The notes: generated from the sequence alone by a model not told the origin. 7,405 nucleotides of DNA from Bacteroidia bacterium (GCA_026391235.1 JAPLDV010000408.1:1-7405), one strand, 5' to 3'; counted from the first letter of the stretch, positions 1 to 7,193 are shown. Program-made: numbers and translations.

Positions 1-168
1 AGTCAGCCAGACCGGTTCATCAAGAATTCCATCAATATTAATTTCATCGCTGGTCTTAGAAATACTGATCCGATACTTACCGCGGTTAATTCCTTTGGTT
101 TGGCTGAAAAGTAATGTATTGTAAAACAGGAGTATGACCGTACTGAATAACAACGAAAGTCTGAACAT
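1..168 (-). CDS. DUF5916/CBM9-like exported protein, 5' end only
   Basis: The reverse strand encodes 56 residues starting at the ATG complementary to 166-168 and running off the left edge of the window. Residues 1-23 form a Sec signal peptide: a short basic start (MFR), a long hydrophobic core, and a likely cleavage site after FSQ, a form common in Bacteroidota. The mature part then reads KYRISISKTSDEINIDGILD followed by EPVW. This I/K-IDG-LDE-xW pattern is the hallmark of the N-terminal CBM9-like beta-sandwich found in DUF5916 proteins. In full-length members a C-terminal membrane-associated beta-barrel-like region follows, but none of that is visible here. The role is unknown, though such proteins are often near exported hydrolases. 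It is divergent from the isomerase gene, with about 100 bases between them. No Shine-Dalgarno site is seen. The family call rests on one short motif plus the signal peptide. Confidence 0.72.
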   Translation of the reverse strand, partial: MFRLSLLFSTVILLFYNTLLFSQTKGINRGKYRISISKTSDEINIDGILDEPVWLT

Positions 169-210
169 CGATATTTTCAATTTTTGCTCAAGTTGGGAAA
201 AACCGCGAAC

Positions 211-241
211 TTTTCAACCTCTGGTTTCTTTCCTATCTTTG
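211..241 (+). promoter_or_regulatory. Candidate Bacteroidota-type promoter for the isomerase gene
   Basis: TATCTTTG at 234-241 matches the Bacteroidota -7 consensus TAnnTTTG exactly. TTTT at 211-214 lies 19 bases upstream and is one mismatch from the -33 box TTTG. Transcription would begin near 246-249, giving a leader of roughly 20 bases before the ATG at 268. This is a motif match only; in AT-rich DNA a box this short can occur by chance. No equally good match was found on the other strand for the divergent gene. Confidence 0.45.
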
Positions 242-267
242 GAGAATATCATCCAAATCTGTTAACC

Positions 268-945
268 ATGAAAAGAAGCGAGATCAATCAGATCCTTATC
301 CGGGCAAAGGAGTTTATGCAAAGCAAACAGTTCATGCTGCCTCCGTGGGCTTACTGGAGCTTGGATCAATGGCGTGAAAACAAGGGCGATGCCGGCGAAG
401 TCATCCGGAATTTGCTCGGCTGGGACATCACCGATTTCGGGCTGGAGGATTTCCACCGGCGCGGGCTCGTTTTGTTTACCATCCGTAACGGCAAGATCGG
501 TAAGGACAACAAGCCCTATGCCGAGAAGATCATGATCGTGGAGGAAGGCCAGGAAACGCCAATGCATTTTCACTGGAGCAAAATGGAAGATATTATCAAC
601 CGGGGCGGGGGTAACCTGGTGATGGAACTGTGCAATTCCACCCCCGATGAAGAGTACGACACAACAACCGTGATGGCCAAAATGGATGGGATCACCCGCC
701 TTGTGGAGCCGGGAGGGAAGGTGATCATGGCACCCGGTGAGAGCATTTGTTTGCAGCGGGGACTCTATCACTGCTTTTATGGCGAACCCGGCAAGGGAAC
801 GGTACTGGTGGGAGAGGTGAGCGCGGTGAATGATGACAACACCGATAACCGGTTTTATGAGCCGATCGGCCGGTTCCCGGTGATCGAGGAGGATGAGCAA
901 CCCGTGCACCTGCTGGTTGGGGATTACGGCCGGTTTTTATCTTAG
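268..945 (+). CDS. D-lyxose ketol-isomerase (cupin-type sugar isomerase)
   Basis: The 225-residue product closely resembles bacterial D-lyxose isomerases, which interconvert D-lyxose and D-xylulose and usually also D-mannose and D-fructose, using a divalent metal (typically manganese) in a cupin beta-barrel. Its length is close to that of the enterobacterial enzyme (about 227 residues). The likely metal site is visible: HFHWSKMED places H100, H102 and E107 in the first cupin motif, and H168 in GLYHCFYGEPG supplies the second. K105 is also in the conserved stretch. The N-terminus (MKRSEINQILIRAKEFM) matches family members, so the ATG at 268 is preferred over a TTG at 184, which would add 28 residues without family character. 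There is no signal peptide, so the enzyme is cytoplasmic. It ends in TAG only 8 bases from the stop of the convergent GH106 gene. Its link to the rhamnosidases is positional only, and the true substrate could be another aldose. Confidence 0.88.
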   Translation: MKRSEINQILIRAKEFMQSKQFMLPPWAYWSLDQWRENKGDAGEVIRNLLGWDITDFGLEDFHRRGLVLFTIRNGKIGKDNKPYAEKIMIVEEGQETPMHFHWSKMEDIINRGGGNLVMELCNSTPDEEYDTTTVMAKMDGITRLVEPGGKVIMAPGESICLQRGLYHCFYGEPGKGTVLVGEVSAVNDDNTDNRFYEPIGRFPVIEEDEQPVHLLVGDYGRFLS

Positions 946-953
946 TATTGATC

Positions 954-3900
954 CTATTTGATCTTCAACAGGTCAAAGGGCTCAAACAAACCATAATCCA
1001 TGAGAAAATATCCAGCTGCCGACGGTTCTTTGGCCGGGGCATAAATCCATGAGTGAGGACCAATGATCCAGTCGTCGTTTTTATTATAAAAAACTCCAAA
1101 GGTGTTTTTAAGGCTTCCTGTAACTTGTACGCTAACAGAATTGTCGCCGTCTTTCAGCAGTGAAGTAATATCCAGCTCATTGGGCTGCCATGCGATCAGG
1201 CCTGCCGGCTTCCCGTTTACCAGCACCCCGGCAACCGTTCCATTCCATTGTTTCAGTTTGACCTTGAAACACGATCCTTCGGTTTTATTTACCATAAACC
1301 ACTGGGAATAGGCCACCTTTTGAGAATAGAACGGCAATCCGGCTTCACGCCACGATCCCAATGAGCTGATGTCACCACCGGTAATATCAAAACCCGTACC
1401 TGCCGGTTTTACGAGAAAATCACCCAGGAAATAAACAGGCATTAATTCGGCCAGAATGTGCATTCGCGGAGCTTTCAGTGTCAGCGTGTTTTTACCGGGT
1501 TTCAAATACTGCCCAACGGCAAACGCCGCAAAATCCTTATCAATCCAGTAGCTGCCTGCCGTTTTTGGAACCTCGTTTCCGTTAATGCTGACTGTCCATA
1601 AATCAGGACGTTCAACAACCGCACGGATGGATTTCATGTCTCCGGTGTTCAAGCTGTTATTGATATTGAAATGGTAGCTGGCCTCAAATCCGGAGCCGTC
1701 TTTAAACAAGGTATCCAGATCAAGGTAATTCTTTTTATACTGGATCTTATGCTGCCACGGATCACCGATCGCCACTCCGTTTTCTTTGAACAAGCTGATC
1801 ATGGCATCCATGTAATAGATGTCCTTTTTGTCCGATTTTGCCGTTTTCAGGTCGAGGTAATTCACCACCAGGATATTGTCAGACTCTCGTTTCACGATCA
1901 TGGGACCGGTGCTTTCGATCTTCACCCCCTCTCCTGAATCCGCAGGATATCCGGGCTCATCGTATTTTTGGCTGGTCACGGTGAACAGGGCGCTTCCGGC
2001 AGTTTCAAGGTCAATGCGGAAAGAAACCTTTCCGTTTTCAACTTTTGCCGGATAACGGTTCATCTTTCCTGTAACCAGGTCAAGCTTTGAAACGTACTTT
2101 CCCAAAGCTGTAACGGCAGCCGAAGATTTTTTTGTCTGATGTGAATTGACCACAAACAGCACCTGCCCGTCGTCCAGCACCCGCCGCTGATGGTACAGCA
2201 TGCCGTTACGCGTCAGATCGTTAATTGCAAAGTCATCATTTGCAAGCAGATGAAGAACCTTGACATCGTCAAGATCCTCAGCCACTATCCATTTTTCTCC
2301 TGATTTAGCGATCAGCTCCGCCATGAGAGGCGAAGGTTCGCCATCCAGCAGCGGAACCTGATTCCGGAAGGCCAGGATTTTCCCTCCGTTATCCAGGTAT
2401 TTCTTCAGCAACTCATAAGTTGAGCGGTTGATATTTTCGATTCCGGCCGGTATCACCACCAGTGAATAATCACGCCGGCCTACCCGCAGGTTTTTACCTT
2501 TCACGCTGCCGAGTTCTTTCAGCACATTTTCCGATCCGAGGTCATATTCAAGTTGATGCTGTTCCAGGCGATAAACGAAATTCTTGAATCCGTTGCGAAT
2601 GGTGTTTATATATGGATTTTTATCCTTCCTCGAGAAGTACATCCAGGCTGAGGTGTTTGGCTGAAGAACAAGGGTTTTATTAATCTGTTCCCCTGCCGAC
2701 ATGGCCAGGCTGACCCGGCCGATGTAATCGCCCATCAGTCTGTAATTTTCCCACCAGGGTTGGTGATAGGTGAACGACAGGGGATAATCATACTTTCTCA
2801 CCCCGTTAAGCGAATAAAACGATAGGCACAGGTTGACAAAGTTCACACCCAGCGCACATTCCCAGTCAACAAGCCGTTTCTGTTCCGCGAAAGTCATTTC
2901 CCATCCTCCTCCGCCGTAGGTTTCACTCAGCGTACGGTTCCTTCCGGCCTGGTTGGCAGCGCTCAGCAATTCGCGAATGGCACGGTCGTTCCCGAATTGG
3001 CCGCCGAGCCCGGCAGTGTCAAGCCGGAACCCGAGCATGTCAACCCCGGGCATCTGGTGCCAGATATAAAAAGCAGCTTCGTCCAATCCGTCCGTAGGTT
3101 CAGGCCATCCGTGCTCCCAGTAATGACCGGTCCATTTCAGGTCCTTTTCTTCACAATACTTATTCCATGGCTTTGCCCACCGGTCTATAAAAAGTTCAAG
3201 AAGCAGCTCGTAATAATCGTGACGGACTTTCTTCCATTTGCCTGTTTCCTCAACCAGTGAAGGGAGGTTCACTTTCAGGTCGTAGCCCCAGCGCTGCTGA
3301 AATGCATCCCACAGATCCGGGGTCCATCGCATGATTGCACCGTCCGACAATGCAGCTTCCAGGTTTGGCTCATCGGTAAATATTCCCGGAAGGGTTTTTC
3401 CGAAGTCTGCCATGTTCTTTTTTTCGTAACCCCTGGACATGGTCAGATCCAGAAATTTCTCGGTTACGCCTTTGTAAAGAAGGTCAACATAGGTAAATCC
3501 GCCATACCAGGTTGATTTATACGGATAGGTCTTCCTGAAAACATACCAGGTCCCCGTCTTACCCTTTTCCTGAGCTGCTGAAGCGGTAACATCTGCAAAC
3601 CCGGCTTCTGTTTTCTTAAGAATAACAGCTACCGTATCCGAAGCGGTCACGTTCAGATGCGTCAGGATCTCCATTTTCAAACCGGCTCCATGCTTGTACG
3701 AATCGGGCATCTCAACCGGTACATGGCCGCCGGCAAATCCTGATGGATAGGAGTTCTCATCGTAGATCCAGACTTTCATGTCCAGCTCTTTTCCTTTCTG
3801 AACCGCATAATCGAACAGATCAAACCAGTCATTGGAAAGGTACTCGGTAAGCAACCCTGGCCTTGGGTGAACGAATACTCCGCCAATCCCGGCTTTTTTA

Positions 3901-4136
3901 AATTCTTTCATCTGAAAGTCTATACCTTCTTTCGAGATCTGTTCATTCCAGACCCAAAACGGTGCACTTCGGAATTCAGCAGGCGGATCGGCAAAAAGTT
4001 GCTTCAGACCGGCGATGGTGTGAATGTTTTCCTCTTCAGTTACCGGGGCACAATTGGATGCAAAGGCGATAAGAAGGATGAGTCCAATGACTGACAGGAA
4101 ATTGGATTTTTTCAAATGGTTACCGGAGTGTATCAT
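954..4136 (-). CDS. GH106-type alpha-L-rhamnosidase-like lipoprotein
   Basis: This product of about 1060 residues resembles the very large GH106 and GH106-related glycosidases of Bacteroidota, which release L-rhamnose from pectic or other plant glycans. Numbering is from the chosen ATG at 4136. Residues 1-28 form a lipoprotein signal peptide (hydrophobic core LSVIGLILLIAFA, then SNC) with Cys29 as the lipidated residue. The acidic EEE that follows shortly after is compatible with surface export. The catalytic barrel spans roughly 50-480. It includes GGVFVHPRPGL (about 85-95), WIYDENSYPSGF (about 123-134), FTDEP (253-257), GHYWEHGWPEP (337-347) and SETYGGGGWE (404-413). By family logic the acid/base and nucleophile should be among these glutamates, but which ones is inference. 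A glutamine-amidotransferase-like domain follows (about 484-590). Two galactose-binding-like beta-sandwiches (about 816-906 and 956-1021) close the protein. An in-frame ATG at 4178 adds 14 residues and gives an unusually long leader before the hydrophobic core. It is probably co-transcribed with the upstream GH78 gene. The reading frame is intact. Confidence 0.82.
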   Translation of the reverse strand: MIHSGNHLKKSNFLSVIGLILLIAFASNCAPVTEEENIHTIAGLKQLFADPPAEFRSAPFWVWNEQISKEGIDFQMKEFKKAGIGGVFVHPRPGLLTEYLSNDWFDLFDYAVQKGKELDMKVWIYDENSYPSGFAGGHVPVEMPDSYKHGAGLKMEILTHLNVTASDTVAVILKKTEAGFADVTASAAQEKGKTGTWYVFRKTYPYKSTWYGGFTYVDLLYKGVTEKFLDLTMSRGYEKKNMADFGKTLPGIFTDEPNLEAALSDGAIMRWTPDLWDAFQQRWGYDLKVNLPSLVEETGKWKKVRHDYYELLLELFIDRWAKPWNKYCEEKDLKWTGHYWEHGWPEPTDGLDEAAFYIWHQMPGVDMLGFRLDTAGLGGQFGNDRAIRELLSAANQAGRNRTLSETYGGGGWEMTFAEQKRLVDWECALGVNFVNLCLSFYSLNGVRKYDYPLSFTYHQPWWENYRLMGDYIGRVSLAMSAGEQINKTLVLQPNTSAWMYFSRKDKNPYINTIRNGFKNFVYRLEQHQLEYDLGSENVLKELGSVKGKNLRVGRRDYSLVVIPAGIENINRSTYELLKKYLDNGGKILAFRNQVPLLDGEPSPLMAELIAKSGEKWIVAEDLDDVKVLHLLANDDFAINDLTRNGMLYHQRRVLDDGQVLFVVNSHQTKKSSAAVTALGKYVSKLDLVTGKMNRYPAKVENGKVSFRIDLETAGSALFTVTSQKYDEPGYPADSGEGVKIESTGPMIVKRESDNILVVNYLDLKTAKSDKKDIYYMDAMISLFKENGVAIGDPWQHKIQYKKNYLDLDTLFKDGSGFEASYHFNINNSLNTGDMKSIRAVVERPDLWTVSINGNEVPKTAGSYWIDKDFAAFAVGQYLKPGKNTLTLKAPRMHILAELMPVYFLGDFLVKPAGTGFDITGGDISSLGSWREAGLPFYSQKVAYSQWFMVNKTEGSCFKVKLKQWNGTVAGVLVNGKPAGLIAWQPNELDITSLLKDGDNSVSVQVTGSLKNTFGVFYNKNDDWIIGPHSWIYAPAKEPSAAGYFLMDYGLFEPFDLLKIK

Positions 4137-4220
4137 CGCATAATTTTTAAGAGGAAAATTAAGAATTTTAGCCTGCATAATTCACAAATCAGTATCATTT
4201 ATAGGCCTGAACAGGAGTAG

Positions 4221-4256
4221 AACGCGGATGACACCGATGCTTCGCAAGGCGGATTT
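4221..4256. repeat. Short intergenic GCGGAT repeat-like element
   Basis: Between the GH78 stop and the GH106 start lies a stretch beginning AACGCGGATGACACCGATG. It continues through TTCGCAAGGCGGATTT and touches the GH78 stop codon. GCGGAT occurs at 4224-4229 and 4249-4254, with the related CCGATG at 4234-4239. This composition resembles the degenerate GCGGAT/CACGGAT intergenic repeats that recur many times in some Bacteroidota and related genomes. Only one copy is present in this window, so repetitiveness cannot be shown here; the call rests on recognising the pattern. Confidence 0.4.
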
Positions 4257-5196
4257 ACCCGCCAACCGTGAAAGAGTATTTTCCTGAACCGGTTTTAATT
4301 ACCGTTTTTCCATTTTCCGTTTTTACCGAAGTAAATTCCTTATTATTCATAACCAGTTTTCCGTTTTCACTGATCCCTGAGGCGTCCGCAGCTGGCAGGT
4401 AAACTGTAGCGGTTGTATTTGCCGGTATTTCAATATTCAGAACAAACTGCTTGTTCTCCTTTTTCCATTCAGATTTAATGGTGCCGTAAACGGATTGATA
4501 TTCCCCTTTAACCCAGGTTAAATCACTTACCGGATCAGGTTTTATAATGATATTTTTAAATCCCGGTGCAGCCGGATCGGGTTGTATGCCTGCCAGGGAG
4601 TAGTAAAACCAGTACCCCAGGCTGCCACCCAGCGGAGGCATCTGGACCATCCCTCCTCTCCAGTCTTCTTTAAATATTTTGGATCCGTGATTGAAAACCA
4701 TATCATACCACGAGGGATAGGTTCTCTGGTTTGCCATGGTATAGGCCAGCTCACCCTGGCCCAGATCCGACAGGCCGGTAAGGATCAGGGGCGTTGATAC
4801 AAATCCGGTAGCGACATGATCGGAGGCGGCTGCTATTTTCCGGATGAGTTTATCAAGTACCAGCTCACGTTTGCCGTCAGGAACCATGTTGAAATAGAGC
4901 GGCATCAGCTGCGAAGCCTGACTGTACCGGGCATATTCACCGGTTTCAGAATTGAAGAAATACTGATTGAAAGCGATCTTAATTTTCCCGGCTAAATCAG
5001 CATAATAATCCGCATCATTTTTAAAACCCAGAATGGCTGCTGTTTTTGAAGTAATCATGGCATAATTGTAAAATGCAATGGTTGAGGTTACCGGAACAGG
5101 TGTCATTTTCGGCCGGGCTCCATCCTGCTCGGTTCCGGGTTCCAGCCAGTCGCCCAGCCCCCATTTGATGATGTAGCTGCTGTCGATCGACAGCAG
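4255..5196 (-). pseudogene. GH78 alpha-L-rhamnosidase, C-terminal fragment after the amber stop
   Basis: This is the continuation, in the same reading frame, of the gene interrupted by TAG at 5197-5199. It encodes 313 residues. The first 30, up to the ATG at 5104-5106, start LLSIDSSYIIKWGLGDWLEP, which is the expected conserved GH78 helix-barrel sequence. Translation restarting at that ATG would therefore lose conserved catalytic-domain residues. Counting from that ATG, residues 1-175 complete the (alpha/alpha)6 barrel. They include SWYDMVFNHGSKIFKEDW (132-149), whose glutamate is the probable general base by analogy with the family's TIWE-W motif, and MPPLGGSLGYWFYYSLAGI (156-174). Residues from about 180 form the C-terminal beta-sandwich typical of GH78. 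The gene ends in TAA, followed by GH106 on the same strand. This fragment alone lacks the general acid and is unlikely to be active. Confidence 0.88.
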
Positions 5197-5200
5197 CTAC
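5173..5200. repeat. Perfect 28-bp palindrome containing the GH78 amber codon
   Basis: Positions 5173-5186 (GTAGCTGCTGTCGA) are followed directly by their exact reverse complement at 5187-5200, with the symmetry centre between 5186 and 5187. In mRNA from the reverse strand it would fold as a 12-bp stem with a four-base GAUC loop. Bases just outside (T at 5172, C at 5201) no longer pair. It lies inside the GH78 coding sequence, and the in-frame TAG (complement of 5197-5199) is in one arm. Reverting that codon to a tyrosine codon would leave a quasi-palindrome with one mismatched pair (5176 and 5197). I see no sign that it is a mobile-element end. Confidence 0.95.
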
Positions 5201-6837
5201 CCAGTGTACTTTTTCATGGCTTCGTAACTCTCTTCCAGGATTCTTTTGTCCCCGAAATACTGATAGATTTTCCAGGGCAGGTACACGATCATTCCGCCCC
5301 ACCAGGGCCCGTTGATGGTAGGCCCGTCGAACCTGCCGGGTGCTACCGGGGGAACATACCCGTTTTCGTGAATAATATCCAGAAAATCGCGCTGCCACTT
5401 TACATACATGCTCCGGCAATCCAGCGAATAAGCATAAACATCAAAAGCGGTTTCCACGTCCTGCGTCCATCCGGCCTTTTCGCGGACCGGATCGTTCGGA
5501 ATATGAACCACATAATTTCTCATGGTATGCAGAAGGATGGCATGCATCTCATTGAAAACATCGTTTGAACAGGAAAATCTGCCGGTCTGAGGGAAATCCG
5601 TATTCACGATAATTCCAGTAATATCAGATAATTGCGGCTTATAGCCCAGTCCGGATATCTCAACGGTTTTAATTCCGTTGTAGCTGAACCTTGCATCAAC
5701 AGTCTCCGTTTGTTCTCCTTTCAGGATGTATTTATAGGTCTGGTACCTTCCAAGAGTATGGGTGCCCATGCCAGGATATCTGACCGAAATGGTGTCGCCT
5801 TTTGCTCCTTTTAACCTTATCCGGCACCAACCGGTAATTTCCTTTTCCAGTTCAATGGAATAGCCGGTCGCGGTTTCGGTTATGCTTGTAGCTTTAACGC
5901 TGTCGATGATCCTCACGGGCTTTAAATACTGCGCTTCGAGTTTGCCTGCAGGTGCATCAGCCGGTAAAGCCTGTTTCCAGTTCGAATCATTGTATCCTGT
6001 GGAATTCCATCCGTTAATTTCCATATTTGCATTATACGTTTCACCGCTTAACAGATTATTAAACCGGATCGGCCCGTCGGTAGTGAATTTCCAGGAATCA
6101 TCGGAGAACAAAGTTTTTTTAGTACCGTCGGCATAGAAAATATCGAGCTGAAACAGCAGGCGGGGAGTGGCGATATAATCCGCAGCGTAATATCGCAGGG
6201 CATGTGGAATGACCAGGTTAAACCACCCATTCCCCAGTAATACACCCAGCGTATTCTTTCCGTCTTTTATGAATCGGGTGACATCGTAGGTTTGGTAGAA
6301 TATCCTTTTTTGATAATCCGAAGGAGCAGGGTTCAGCAATTCATCACTCACCTTATCACCATTGATGTACAATTCATTCAGCCCCAGTCCGCAAATATTG
6401 GCCGTTGCCCGGGTTACCTTATTTTTTGATTCAAATTCCTTTCGGAGATAAACGGCAGGGGCCGATGTAATGTCACCGGTTCTCTTTCTGATTTTTTCAT
6501 TTAAACTCCACATTTCTGATTCGGGTTCCATTCCAAAATCAGGCAGGGCCTTCAGTTCCTTCTGAAGGGCTGATAATTCCAGATCCGATCGGATCCATCG
6601 GCCTTTCCATTCCCCGGGACTGATCAGGGCCATGGTCCAGTGAGAAGGAGTACTCCAATCTGATTCAACTCCTTTGTTATCCCAGACCTTTACTTTCCAC
6701 CAGTATTTTTGAAGGGACACCAATGATTTTCCCGAATACACGATATTTAAACACTCCGGAGAATTGACCTTGCCGGTATTCCAGACATCTCCAATATCCC
6801 CGGTCAGTTTCAGACTGTCCGAGGCAACCAGTGACGC
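5197..6837 (-). pseudogene. GH78 alpha-L-rhamnosidase, N-terminal and catalytic fragment
   Basis: GH78 enzymes hydrolyse terminal alpha-L-rhamnose by inversion, usually in the periplasm or on the cell surface. GH78-like sequence begins at about 6830 (LVASDSLKL, then GDVWNTGKV) and continues through the GTG at 6741 without interruption, so that GTG is not the true start. No start codon or signal peptide lies upstream; a TGA sits at 6838-6840. Numbering from 6741: fibronectin-like strands end near residue 40 (YWWKVKVWDNKG); the Bac_rhamnosid_N-like sandwich spans about 95-270 (LYINGDKVSDELLNPAPSDY); the CBM67-like sandwich about 275-380; the barrel starts near 385. NDPVREKAGWTQD (416-428) matches the family's general-acid motif, with E421 the probable acid. 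The frame ends at an in-frame TAG after EAMKKYTG, where the family normally has tyrosine followed by leucine. Both fragments together give about 860 codons, so perhaps 50-90 N-terminal residues are missing. Probable operon partner of the GH106 gene. Confidence 0.88.
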
Positions 6838-6906
6838 TCACCACCAGCCGCAACAACTAATTCCATCAACTAAGTAAACAAAAAAACCAAAAAGAAAATA
6901 AATTAT
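6838..6906. other. Breakpoint region between GH78 remnant and right-flank sequence
   Basis: GH78 similarity on the reverse strand fades at about 6830-6838, where the frame hits TGA. From there to the ATG at 6907 the sequence is unrelated to GH78 and AT-rich (AAGTAAACAAAAAAACC and following). It looks like the ordinary 5' leader of the rightward gene at 6907. No target-site duplication, inverted repeat, tRNA end or transposase is visible at the boundary. It therefore looks like a blunt join between two unrelated segments, either a deletion or recombination endpoint or a chimeric assembly. Confidence 0.55.
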
Positions 6907-7193
6907 ATGTCGAAAAAATCTGTATTCTGCATTGCCACCTCGCGCGACCAAGCTAACCGAATTGTCGATCAGCTCAAAACCGCGAACTTCTCCAACAACG
7001 ACATCTCCGTGCTATTCCCCGACAAGGGCACAACCCGTGATTTCGCGCATGAGAAGAGCACGAAAGCCCCGGAAGGCGCGGTCGGGCCAAGGACATCTTC
7101 ACTAAAGCCGGGGCGCAGGACATCTGCACCACAGGTGAGGCGTCCACACCCAAGGACAGCAAGGCCGCCAACCGCCCACCACATCCGGCCTAG
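6907..7193 (+). pseudogene. YflT-like stress protein gene remnant with internal deletion
   Basis: The first 59 codons (SKKSVFCIATSRDQANRIVD and on to KAPEGAV) match the N-terminal domain of YflT/general-stress-protein-17M-like proteins, in which a ferredoxin-like domain precedes glycine-rich hydrophobic segments. After about 7081-7088 this frame turns into arginine- and proline-rich nonsense that runs to 7302. A second frame, from 7083 to the TAG at 7191-7193, reads RAKDIFTKAGAQDICTTGEA, then STPKDSKAANRPPHPA. From memory this is the normal C-terminus of the same family. The glycine-rich central part, perhaps 75-90 codons, has therefore been removed with a change of frame. The reverse strand holds no credible gene. 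GC content and codon choice (GAC, ATC, GCC) look higher in GC than in the GH genes. No clear Shine-Dalgarno site is seen. Natural decay and a mis-joined assembly are both possible. Confidence 0.68.

Noticed and set aside
184..267. TTG at 184 as an alternative isomerase start
   Set aside because: The 28 extra residues lack family similarity, and the candidate promoter at 211-241 lies inside them. The ATG at 268 gives the usual family N-terminus.
262..909. Long open frame on the reverse strand opposite the isomerase (215 codons)
   Set aside because: It is histidine- and proline-rich with no domain character and lies fully antisense to a well-supported enzyme gene, so it is a shadow frame.
943..963. 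Bidirectional terminator between the isomerase and GH106
   Set aside because: The 8-base gap and flanking bases hold only a short direct repeat (TTGATC at 948-953 and 958-963), with no stable hairpin or T-tract.
5107..5199. Frameshift as the cause of the GH78 split
   Set aside because: The distance from the TAG to the downstream ATG is a multiple of three, and the 30 codons between them encode conserved GH78 sequence. The lesion is a substitution-type stop.
5173..5200. Palindrome as an insertion-sequence end or transcription-factor operator
   Set aside because: The surrounding codons on both sides continue GH78 without interruption, and there is no duplicated target or transposase. An operator in mid-gene is possible but has no support.
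5021..5419. Open frame of 132 codons on the reverse strand that bridges the GH78 amber stop
   Set aside because: It is in a different frame from GH78 and has no family similarity. The true GH78 frame is the same on both sides of the TAG, so no frameshift is needed.
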